DNA from: JAOPZW01 sp963803375
GTDB taxonomy: Bacteria > Actinomycetota > Thermoleophilia > Solirubrobacterales > Solirubrobacteraceae
Reading direction: 5' to 3'
Assembly (NCBI GenBank): GCA_963803375.1
Contig: CAWDMB010000013.1
Location: 1 to 64,000, forward strand
Length of the DNA stretch: 64,000 nt
Positions 57,694 to 64,000 of the stretch are shown in pieces. The notes below the pieces were generated by a model. That model saw only the letters and a list, made by a program, of their open reading frames with translations. It was not told where the DNA came from and made no database searches. Position 1 is the first letter of the stretch. Every line of letters starts with the position of its first letter. The translations under genes were made by a program, and so were the position numbers.

Positions 57694-59027
57694 GTCGCGG
57701 AGGGCACCTGCCGACGGTGGAGCTCGGCCCCGCAGGCACGACAGAACGCGTCGCCGCCGGCGACGGCCTCACCGCATTCCGGGCACGGCCGGGGACCCGC
57801 GCGCGCCGTGGCCACCGCGAGCGGGCTCATCGTCCCCCACGGCTCGAGGACGAGGTGCTGGCGCAGGTAGACGACGGTCTCGCGGAGGATCGCTGCCACG
57901 GGCAGCGCGACGAGCGCTCCGAGGATGCCGAAGAGTTCGGCCCCGAACAGGAGCGCGAAGATCACGAGCAGCGGGTTGATGCGCAGCGCGTGACCGAAGA
58001 CCAGCGGCGCGACGACGTGGCCCTCGACCTGCTGCAGGCCGACGAACAGCAACGCGACCCAGACCGCGGTCAGCGGATCCTGGAAGAGCGCGACGAGGAC
58101 GGGCGGCGCAGCGCCCAGGAACGGTCCGACGTAGGGGATGAGCTCCATCAGTCCGAAGAAGACGCCGAAGGCCAGCGCGTAGGTCTTGCCGTCCTCGAAG
58201 ATGCCGAGCAGGCCGAAGATGTAGAGCCCGAGCCCGGCGCCTGCGCCCATGAGCGCGCTGAAGAGCAGCTGCCCGCGGACGTAGCCAGCGACGGCGCGCA
58301 CGACGCGCGCGGGGTAGTCGTCGGCGCGCGTGCCGTCGCCGGGCGGCATGACCGAGCGCACCAGGGCGCCGATCCGCTCGCCGTGGATGAGCATGTAGAC
58401 CGACAGCACGAACGTGACGATGAGCCCGAACCCCGCGGTCACGAGCCGGGTCAGCAGGTCGGTCCCGAACGCGACGATCTCGTCCGTGCCGCCCGTGACC
58501 TTGTCCTGCAGTGTGCTCAGGGCGGAGCGCCCCGGTTGCTTGACCTCGATGTCGATGCCCTTGCGGTCGAAGTAGGACTGGACGTCGGCGAGGCGCTCGT
58601 TGGCCGACCTGGTGATCGTCGGCAGGTCGTCGCGCAGCGTCGAGACCTGGTCGGCGACGGGGTTGGCCAGCAGCACTCCGGCGAGGACGAGCGCCGAGGC
58701 GAAGCCGAGGTAGACGAGCAGGATCGCGAGCCCGCGCGGCAGCCGCAGCCGCTGCAGCGAGGCCACGAGCGGGTTGAGGATCAGCGCGATGATCGCCGCG
58801 GTCGTGAACAGCAGCAGCACCGTGCCCGAGGCCTTGGCGACCGCGTAGAGCGCGAGCAGCGCGAGCGGGAGCGCGACGAGCTGGATCCACCGCGGCACCA
58901 CGACCGAGGGCGACGCGGCGGCGGGCGGCCGCGCCTCGTGCGGGTCGTGGCGGTCGAAGTCCGCGTCGCGCCCTGGCGGGCTCGGCTCGCCCGGGACCAG
59001 GTCATCGTTGGTGACGGGATCGCTCAT
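57690..59027 (-). CDS. AI-2E/PerM family transporter with C-terminal zinc ribbon
   Basis: A 445-residue membrane protein: acidic N-terminus, about eight helices, and the family signature LMELIPYVGPFLGAAPPV. The extracytoplasmic loop has a helical segment (RLADVQSYFDRKGIDIEV). Unusually it ends in a zinc ribbon CPECGEAVAGGDAFCRACG after the last helix. Family members export AI-2 or act as sodium-proton or other transporters; substrate unknown. Divergent from the YmdB-type gene across 26 bp. Confidence 0.85.
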   Translation of the reverse strand: MSDPVTNDDLVPGEPSPPGRDADFDRHDPHEARPPAAASPSVVVPRWIQLVALPLALLALYAVAKASGTVLLLFTTAAIIALILNPLVASLQRLRLPRGLAILLVYLGFASALVLAGVLLANPVADQVSTLRDDLPTITRSANERLADVQSYFDRKGIDIEVKQPGRSALSTLQDKVTGGTDEIVAFGTDLLTRLVTAGFGLIVTFVLSVYMLIHGERIGALVRSVMPPGDGTRADDYPARVVRAVAGYVRGQLLFSALMGAGAGLGLYIFGLLGIFEDGKTYALAFGVFFGLMELIPYVGPFLGAAPPVLVALFQDPLTAVWVALLFVGLQQVEGHVVAPLVFGHALRINPLLVIFALLFGAELFGILGALVALPVAAILRETVVYLRQHLVLEPWGTMSPLAVATARAGPRPCPECGEAVAGGDAFCRACGAELHRRQVPSAT

Positions 59028-59053
59028 GGCCGCCGTAGGGGAGAGTATGGGGC

Positions 59054-59890
59054 GTGCCCGTTGCGGCGGCGACCCTTCTCTTCGTCGGCGACGTCGTCGG
59101 CAGCCTCGGCCGGCGGACGCTGCTCGCCCTGCTGCCGCGGCTGCGCGAGGAGCACGCGCCGGCCTTCGTCATCGTCAACGCCGAGAACGTCGCCGGCGGC
59201 CTCGGCATCACGCCCAAGCTCGCCGACGAGCTCTTCGGCGCGGGCGTGGACGTCATCACGCTCGGCAACCACGCATTCCACCGCAAGGAGATCTACGCCT
59301 ACCTCGACGAGCACGATCGGATCGTCAGGCCCGCGAACTACCTGCGCTCGCAGCCCGGGCACGGCACCGTCGTCGTCGAGCGCGACGGCGTCCGCCTCGG
59401 GGTCGTCTCGCTCTCGGGCAACCTCTTCCTGCGCGCGGGCCGGCCCGCGTTCGTCGAGGTCGACACCGTGCTGGGGGACCTGCGCGGGCGCGTGGACCAC
59501 GTGCTCGTCGACATGCATGCCGAGGCCACGAGCGAGAAGGTCGGGATGGGCTGGTTCCTCGACGGCCGGGTGTCCGCCGTCGTCGGGACCCATACCCACG
59601 TTCCCACCGCCGACGCCCGCGTCCTGCCCGGTGGGACCGCCTACGTCACCGACGTCGGGATGACCGGACCGCGCGGCGGCGTCATCGGCGTGCGCAAGGA
59701 GCAGGCGATCGAGTCCATGCGCACGCACATGTCGGTGCGGTTCGAGACGAGCGACGAGGACCCCTGGCTCAACGCCGTGGCCATCGGTCTCTCCTCCGAG
59801 CCGCTGCGCGCGGCCTCGATCGACCAGCTGCTCATGCCCTGGTCGGCGAGCAGCGCGACGAGCGCAGGGCCGGCGAACCACACGAGGTAG
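59054..59890 (+). CDS. YmdB-type metallophosphoesterase
   Basis: 278 codons; the conserved part is about 260 residues. FVGDVVGSLGRRTLL and VNAENVAGGLGITPK, ITLGNHAFHRKEI, VDMHAEATSEKVGMGWFLDG and VVGTHTHVPTADARV match the TIGR00282 phosphoesterases, which in Bacillus hydrolyse cyclic nucleotides. The last about 18 residues (MPWSASSATSAG...) are antisense to the convergent gene and look acquired after loss of the normal stop. GTG 59054 fits the family start. Confidence 0.88.
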   Translation: MPVAAATLLFVGDVVGSLGRRTLLALLPRLREEHAPAFVIVNAENVAGGLGITPKLADELFGAGVDVITLGNHAFHRKEIYAYLDEHDRIVRPANYLRSQPGHGTVVVERDGVRLGVVSLSGNLFLRAGRPAFVEVDTVLGDLRGRVDHVLVDMHAEATSEKVGMGWFLDGRVSAVVGTHTHVPTADARVLPGGTAYVTDVGMTGPRGGVIGVRKEQAIESMRTHMSVRFETSDEDPWLNAVAIGLSSEPLRAASIDQLLMPWSASSATSAGPANHTR

Positions 59891-61392
59891 AGGTAGAACC
59901 AGTGCGAGACGCCGAGCTGCAGGGCGACGAGCACGGCCGCGCTCAGCGCGGCGAGCCCGACGAGGTCACGTCGCCGCGGCATCAGGCCGAGCGCGGCGGC
60001 CAGTCCGACGGCCGCGACCGTTACCGCGGTGCGCGCCGTCTCCCAGCCGTACAGCCCCCAGACGCTGAACGGCGAGTCGCGCGAGAGCTGGAAGCCCAGC
60101 GTGCGATCCGCAAAGTCGGGCAGGCCGCCGTAGGCCAGCACGACCCCGAGGCTCGCCGCGAGCGCCGCCGCGAAGCCGCTCGCGAAGCGCACGGCGCCGC
60201 CGCGCGTCTGCGACGCGAAGAGCGGCGCGAGCGCGAGCGGCGCGAACTTCGCCATCCCGGCCAGCGCGACGAGGGCGCCGCGGCCCGCCGGCGCGCGCGC
60301 GGCGAGGATCACGGCGAGCACCAGCCCACCGACGAGCGCGTCGTTCGCGTTGCAGTCCAGCGCGTAGAGCGTGAACGGATAGGCCGCCCACGCATAGGCG
60401 AGCGTGATCCCCAGCGACGGGCCGCGGATGCGCCGGCCGATGAGGAAGAGCAGGGTCAGGCAGAGCAGGTCGAACGCGACGGCCGCGGCGTGCGCCGCCG
60501 GCAGGTCGCCCCAGGTGCCGCTCCACGGCCAGGCCTGCTCGAACGGCACATACGCCGCGTACGCGACCGGCCCGTAGGTGTCGCCGTGCTCGTTGTCGGA
60601 CGGGAACGTCCCCCAGAGGTCCTTGCCGTCAGCCAGGCGGTCGGCGCCGATCACCCCCGCGTAGCCCACGTCGATGACGTTCGAGTTCGTGACGTTCAGG
60701 CCGATCCGGAACCCGACGAGGAAGACGAGCCCGACCGCGAGCCACGTCGCGGGCACGAGCGGGCGCCACGGCTCGACGCGGCGCCCGCGCCGCAGCCCGA
60801 TCCACAGCATTCGCGCCAGCAGGTACGCGAGCAGCGGGTAGACGAGCGGCACCGAGACGTCGAGGTTCGCGTCGTTGAAGAAGGCCACCGAGACGCCGAA
60901 GGCGGCGAGCACGACGGCGTCGAGGTGGCGCACCCGCCACGGATGGCGCGGGTCGACGAAGGGCACGAGGAAGAGCAGCGTGAGCGGGATCCACACCCAG
61001 GGCGCATTGATCGCTCGCCCGAACGCCCCGGGATAGCCACGTGCCATCGTCCAAGCGACCTGCGGACCCGTCCACGACTCGGTGACCCGGCCGCTCGCGT
61101 CGGCGACGTAGACCTGCGCGAGCTCGCGCGGCCGGCGAGGGTCGCTGAAGAACGACACCTGCCAGCGCCCGGCGCTCTTCACGAAGACGTTCGCGTAGGC
61201 GCGTGGATGGGCGCGGCGGACCGCGGCGACCTTGGGGTCGCGGGCGGCGATCGCCCGCGCCTGCGCGCCGGTGAGCCGGAACCCCTTCGGGGCCTCGCCG
61301 AGCGAGGACGGCCGCACGAGCTCGTCGGCGTGCGCCGGCGCCGCGAGGCCCAGCGCGACGAGTGCCGCCGCGACCGCCGCGGCGCGGCGCAT
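59641..61392 (-). CDS. Polytopic membrane protein, GT-C glycosyltransferase-like
   Basis: 583 codons: signal peptide (MRRAAAVAAALVALGLAAPAH), an extracytoplasmic part of about 95 residues, then about ten membrane helices with DLWGTFPSDNEHGDTYGPVAY and YALDCNANDALVGG, reminiscent of GT87-type mannosyltransferases. The final about 60 residues run antisense through the YmdB-type gene and are not membrane-like, so the native stop is probably lost. Overlaps the GtrA start by one base (TGATG). Likely works with GtrA in transferring lipid-linked sugars (inference). Confidence 0.72.
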   Translation of the reverse strand: MRRAAAVAAALVALGLAAPAHADELVRPSSLGEAPKGFRLTGAQARAIAARDPKVAAVRRAHPRAYANVFVKSAGRWQVSFFSDPRRPRELAQVYVADASGRVTESWTGPQVAWTMARGYPGAFGRAINAPWVWIPLTLLFLVPFVDPRHPWRVRHLDAVVLAAFGVSVAFFNDANLDVSVPLVYPLLAYLLARMLWIGLRRGRRVEPWRPLVPATWLAVGLVFLVGFRIGLNVTNSNVIDVGYAGVIGADRLADGKDLWGTFPSDNEHGDTYGPVAYAAYVPFEQAWPWSGTWGDLPAAHAAAVAFDLLCLTLLFLIGRRIRGPSLGITLAYAWAAYPFTLYALDCNANDALVGGLVLAVILAARAPAGRGALVALAGMAKFAPLALAPLFASQTRGGAVRFASGFAAALAASLGVVLAYGGLPDFADRTLGFQLSRDSPFSVWGLYGWETARTAVTVAAVGLAAALGLMPRRRDLVGLAALSAAVLVALQLGVSHWFYLYLVWFAGPALVALLADQGMSSWSIEAARSGSEERPMATALSQGSSSLVSNRTDMCVRMDSIACSLRTPMTPPRGPVIPTSVT

Positions 61393-61838
61393 CAGCCGCG
61401 GAAGCTCCAGAGCTTGTTGCCGACGAAGCCCAGCGGCGTGGCGGCCGCGATGGCGATCGCCTGCGCGGCGACGCGTGGGAGCTCGGCGACGCTCACCAGG
61501 ACGGTGAGGATCCCAAGGCTGACGCCGAAGGCGGCGAGCGAGACGACCAGGAAGCGCACGGCTTGGAAGCCCGCATGCCCGTCGCGGGCGGCGAACGTCC
61601 AGCGGCGGTTCCAGACGAAGTTGTTGGTCACCGCCACCGTGAAGGCCAGGACGGCGGCGACGCGGTAGTCGACCCCCAGCGCGTGCACGGCGAACGCGAA
61701 CACCGCCAGGTTCACGACGTAGCCGCTCGCGCCCACGAGCGCGAAGCGCACGAGCGCCAGCCAGTTCGCCGGCTTGCGCAGCCCGGCCCGCAGGCGCAGG
61801 CGCAGCGGCGGACGTAGGACGGTGGCGTCGTCGGTCAT
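61392..61838 (-). CDS. GtrA family membrane protein
   Basis: A 148-residue protein with four membrane helices, FALVGASGYVVNLAVFA at the N-terminal helix, TNNFVWNRRWTF and the last helix GFVGNKLWSF, the GtrA signature. It is thought to flip or support polyprenyl-phosphate-linked sugars for surface glycan decoration. Encoded directly upstream of the GT-C-like protein on the same strand, which fits a shared function. Confidence 0.88.
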   Translation of the reverse strand: MTDDATVLRPPLRLRLRAGLRKPANWLALVRFALVGASGYVVNLAVFAFAVHALGVDYRVAAVLAFTVAVTNNFVWNRRWTFAARDGHAGFQAVRFLVVSLAAFGVSLGILTVLVSVAELPRVAAQAIAIAAATPLGFVGNKLWSFRG

Positions 61839-61859
61839 AGGCTGTCCGAGGGTAGCCCG

Positions 61860-63314
61860 TCAGACCCCGAAATGGGCTCGCACCATCGGCGCGACGTCCC
61901 CGATCCACCAGCTCCCGGCCGTCCGTGCCTGCGGCGCCTCGACGCCGCAGAAGAGCAGCGCCCCGAGCGAGTCCGAGCGATGCAGGGAGCCGTGCGAGCC
62001 GCCGCCGACGTGGTCGACCCCGCCCCAGTCGGGGAACTCGTAGCCGGGAGCGGCGGAGAGCAGGACGTCGCCCGAGGTCGGACAGCTCAGGGCGGCCCAC
62101 ACGCGCGCGAGCGCGTCCGGATACGCATCCGAGGCGATGACGCCGTCGCGGACGTGCGCGCCGAGGAGCTCGAGCGGACCGTCGACCGACCAGCGCGCGC
62201 CGCGCGCGTCGCGCAGGTCACCGCCCGGGGCGAAGCGCAGCTCGCCCACCCCCCCGGCGATCGCGCCCTCGCGCGGCGCGGGCCGCCACATCACGAGGTC
62301 GACGCCTTCCAGCACCCGCCCGACGTCGACCACCCGCGGGACGATCGCCTCGCGGCCCTCGGGCACCAGCGCGTAGACCATCGCCGAGCGCTGCGCCGGG
62401 CACAGCGCGATCTCGGCCTCGGCGCCGCGGACCCCGCTCGGGGCCAGCAGCTCGAGCTCGCCGAAGGCGTCGCCGAGCTCGATGCGCCGCTCCACGGGAG
62501 CGTGCGAGTGGTCGGCCATCACCACGACCGCGTGCTCGTCGAGGAACGCGTCGGTGCCGCCGCCGGCATGGAACAGGCGCTCGAGCTGGCGGTCGGCGGC
62601 GGCGATCGAGGTGACCTGCGCATGCGGGCCGTTGCGGTGGGAGTGCGTGTCGTTGTCGGGCAGCGAGAGCAGCAGGAAGTCGAAGAGATCGTGCTCGACG
62701 AGGTAGGCGCCGACGCATCCGGCGTGCTGGTCGCGCACGCCGGGCAGCCCCAGCTGCGAACGGCAGCCCGTGTCGCGCGAGGCGAAGATGTCCGCGTAGA
62801 AGAGCTCCTGCGGGCCCATCACCGAACGCCGCACCACGGCCGAGGCAAGGCGCGTGAGCGCCGTGTCGCGCGAGATCTCGTGGCGATGGCGACCCCGGTA
62901 GACGAGGTAGGTCGTGCCCGCGGTGCGAACGCCCGCGTCGTCGAGCGACTCGAAGACGGTCGGGACGTCGGCCGGCAGGTGCTCGAGGTTCATGTTGTAG
63001 ACGGTGTCCGTGAGCTGCTGGACGACGCCGAAGCGCCGCGCGGCGCTGAACGACGACCCGTACTCGACGTAGCGGCGCTCGTCGCGCGAGTACCAGTTCA
63101 TCGACGGGATGTGGTGGCGGTCCTGGCGCGTGCCGGTGGCGATCGACGCCGCGCAGACCGGCGTCACCGACGGGAACGCCGCGCAGCAGTCGTCGACGTA
63201 GGTCCCATGCTCGATGACGGCCTGCAGCGCCGGGGCGCGGCCGGTGGCCACCGCGCGCTCGAGCATCGCCGGCTTGAGCCCGTCGATGACCGCGAGTACG
63301 AGCTTGGGCGCCAC
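61860..63314 (-). CDS. Type I phosphodiesterase/nucleotide pyrophosphatase family protein
   Basis: A 484-residue alkaline phosphatase superfamily member: APKLVLAVIDGLKPAMLERA with metal Asp, the nucleophile region AAFPSVTPVCAASIATGT (Thr), SLPDNDTHSHRNGP and MADHSHAPVE metal ligands, and WGGVDHVGGGSHGSLHRSDS near the end. No signal peptide. GTG 63314 lies five bases after the DUF4126 stop. Acts on phosphodiesters or nucleotides; substrate unknown. Confidence 0.82.
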   Translation of the reverse strand: MAPKLVLAVIDGLKPAMLERAVATGRAPALQAVIEHGTYVDDCCAAFPSVTPVCAASIATGTRQDRHHIPSMNWYSRDERRYVEYGSSFSAARRFGVVQQLTDTVYNMNLEHLPADVPTVFESLDDAGVRTAGTTYLVYRGRHRHEISRDTALTRLASAVVRRSVMGPQELFYADIFASRDTGCRSQLGLPGVRDQHAGCVGAYLVEHDLFDFLLLSLPDNDTHSHRNGPHAQVTSIAAADRQLERLFHAGGGTDAFLDEHAVVVMADHSHAPVERRIELGDAFGELELLAPSGVRGAEAEIALCPAQRSAMVYALVPEGREAIVPRVVDVGRVLEGVDLVMWRPAPREGAIAGGVGELRFAPGGDLRDARGARWSVDGPLELLGAHVRDGVIASDAYPDALARVWAALSCPTSGDVLLSAAPGYEFPDWGGVDHVGGGSHGSLHRSDSLGALLFCGVEAPQARTAGSWWIGDVAPMVRAHFGV

Positions 63315-63319
63315 GGCCG

Positions 63320-63895
63320 CTACCGCAGGATCCGCAGCCCTGCGTACTTCTCGCCCTCGCGCCGGCGCCCCCCGGCGCGCAGCCAGACGAAGAAGACCAG
63401 CCCCACGAGACCGACCGGCGGCAGGAGCACGCTGAGGCCCGCCAGGACGAGCGCCGCGGCCTCGGCGTAGAGGAAGAGCGCCGCGGCCGCAGCGGCGTCG
63501 AGGCGCACCCGCGTGCGGGTCATCAGCGCGCGCACGACCGTGGAGACGAAGGCCGCGCAGAGCACGCCGCCGACGAGGCCCGGCCACCAGACGTCGTGGC
63601 CGTCATCCAGCGCGCCCGCGAACAGCAGCGCGCCGAGCCCGATCCCTGTGCCCTGCAGGATCGCGACGCCCGCGGGCGTCTCCAGGCGCGCGCGGAAGAG
63701 CACGGAGACGACGAGCGCGACGGTGATCGTCAGCAGGAACCACTCGCTCTCGAGGAACGCGAACTCCGTGCCGTCGAAGTCGACGCCGAGGTCGGCGGTC
63801 GCCAGTGCGCCGACCGCGAGCGTCGGCAGGAAGGGACGGATCCCCGTGGCACACGAGACGCCGATGCCCTGAAGGATGTCGAGGAGGGTCTTCAT
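63320..63895 (-). CDS. DUF4126 membrane protein
   Basis: A 191-residue protein with about four membrane helices. The N-terminus TLLDILQGIGVSCATGIRPF and the Gly-rich helix ATGIRP with later AALFLYAEAAALVLAGL match DUF4126. Length is normal. It is transcribed ahead of the phosphodiesterase-family gene. Function unknown. Confidence 0.75.
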   Translation of the reverse strand: MKTLLDILQGIGVSCATGIRPFLPTLAVGALATADLGVDFDGTEFAFLESEWFLLTITVALVVSVLFRARLETPAGVAILQGTGIGLGALLFAGALDDGHDVWWPGLVGGVLCAAFVSTVVRALMTRTRVRLDAAAAAALFLYAEAAALVLAGLSVLLPPVGLVGLVFFVWLRAGGRRREGEKYAGLRILR

Positions 63896-63915
63896 GTCCG
63901 GTAGCGTGGGCGGTC

Positions 63916-64000
63916 GTGACTGTAGACGACAGGGGCGGGCGGTCCCGCGGCGAACCCCGGTCCATGACCCGTCGGCCCGACCACGGCTCCTCTCACGACC
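63916..64000 (+). CDS. Possible 5' end of a gene running off the window
   Basis: GTG 63916 opens a frame (TVDDRGGRSRGEPRSMTRRPD) to the edge, with ATG 63963 as another start. Nothing in the 28 residues identifies a family. Divergent from the DUF4126 gene. Confidence 0.3.
   Translation, partial: MTVDDRGGRSRGEPRSMTRRPDHGSSHD

Noticed and set aside
59008..61668. An 886-codon plus-strand open frame
   Set aside because: Low-complexity Arg/Glu/Asp content; it runs across the YmdB-type gene in the wrong frame and antisense to the membrane protein gene.

Overview
The window is a very GC-rich, densely packed bacterial chromosome segment. Codons are strongly GC-ending, many genes start with GTG, adjacent genes often overlap by four bases (GTGA/ATGA), and many start codons sit 6-9 bases after a TANNNT -10 box with no Shine-Dalgarno sequence. 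Together with the gene content (class E-like sortase, TreT trehalose synthase, SigA-like sigma factor, fused siroheme-decarboxylase-like protein in a heme cluster, Bacillus-type QcrABC) this points to Actinomycetota, most likely the deep class Thermoleophilia (Solirubrobacterales relatives). That placement is inference; no rRNA is present.

Region 1 (1-15.2 kb) is accessory in character: the 3' end of a tRNA, a bactofilin-like membrane protein, a degenerate SDR, a frameshifted LuxR/AAA regulator, small enzymes (DUF4242, alpha/beta hydrolase, flavin monooxygenase), an orphan GAF-PAS-GAF histidine kinase, an ltrA gene broken into two oppositely oriented halves beside a truncated SnoaL gene, a divergent BBE-type oxidase/HxlR pair around a perfect palindrome, and a decayed methyltransferase.

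Region 2 (15.2-34.7 kb) holds an orphan peptide-type substrate-binding lipoprotein, pyrE facing a glutamate-cysteine ligase-like gene across 19 bp, an L,D-transpeptidase, a CPBP protease, a HAD hydrolase, a PIG-V-like mannosyltransferase, a bifunctional penicillin-binding protein with a Gly/Thr tail, thiL, a sortase/M28-like membrane pair, a response regulator-histidine kinase-HtrA operon, and a trehalose pair (TreT plus a GT20 enzyme).

Region 3 (34.9-45.3 kb) is a housekeeping block: rpsF-ssb-rpsR-rplI-dnaB, a DnaC-like loader, purA, three nucleotide-sugar enzymes (WlbA-like oxidoreductase, UDP-sugar 6-dehydrogenase, WecB), a class IV aminotransferase and tRNA-Lys(CTT).

Region 4 (45.3-57.7 kb) is envelope and energy metabolism: a TPR protein, tatC and tatA, a zinc-ribbon protein, the sigma factor, then a minus-strand run of polyprenyl synthase, menG and qcrC-qcrB-qcrA (menaquinone synthesis next to the complex that oxidises it), followed by hemL, the siroheme-decarboxylase-like fusion and hemB. 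Region 5 (57.1-64 kb) carries an acetyltransferase, an AI-2E transporter with a zinc-ribbon tail, a YmdB-type phosphoesterase overlapping a convergent glycosyltransferase-like membrane protein, GtrA, a phosphodiesterase-family protein and a DUF4126 membrane protein. No CRISPR array, insertion sequence, phage or rRNA operon was seen.
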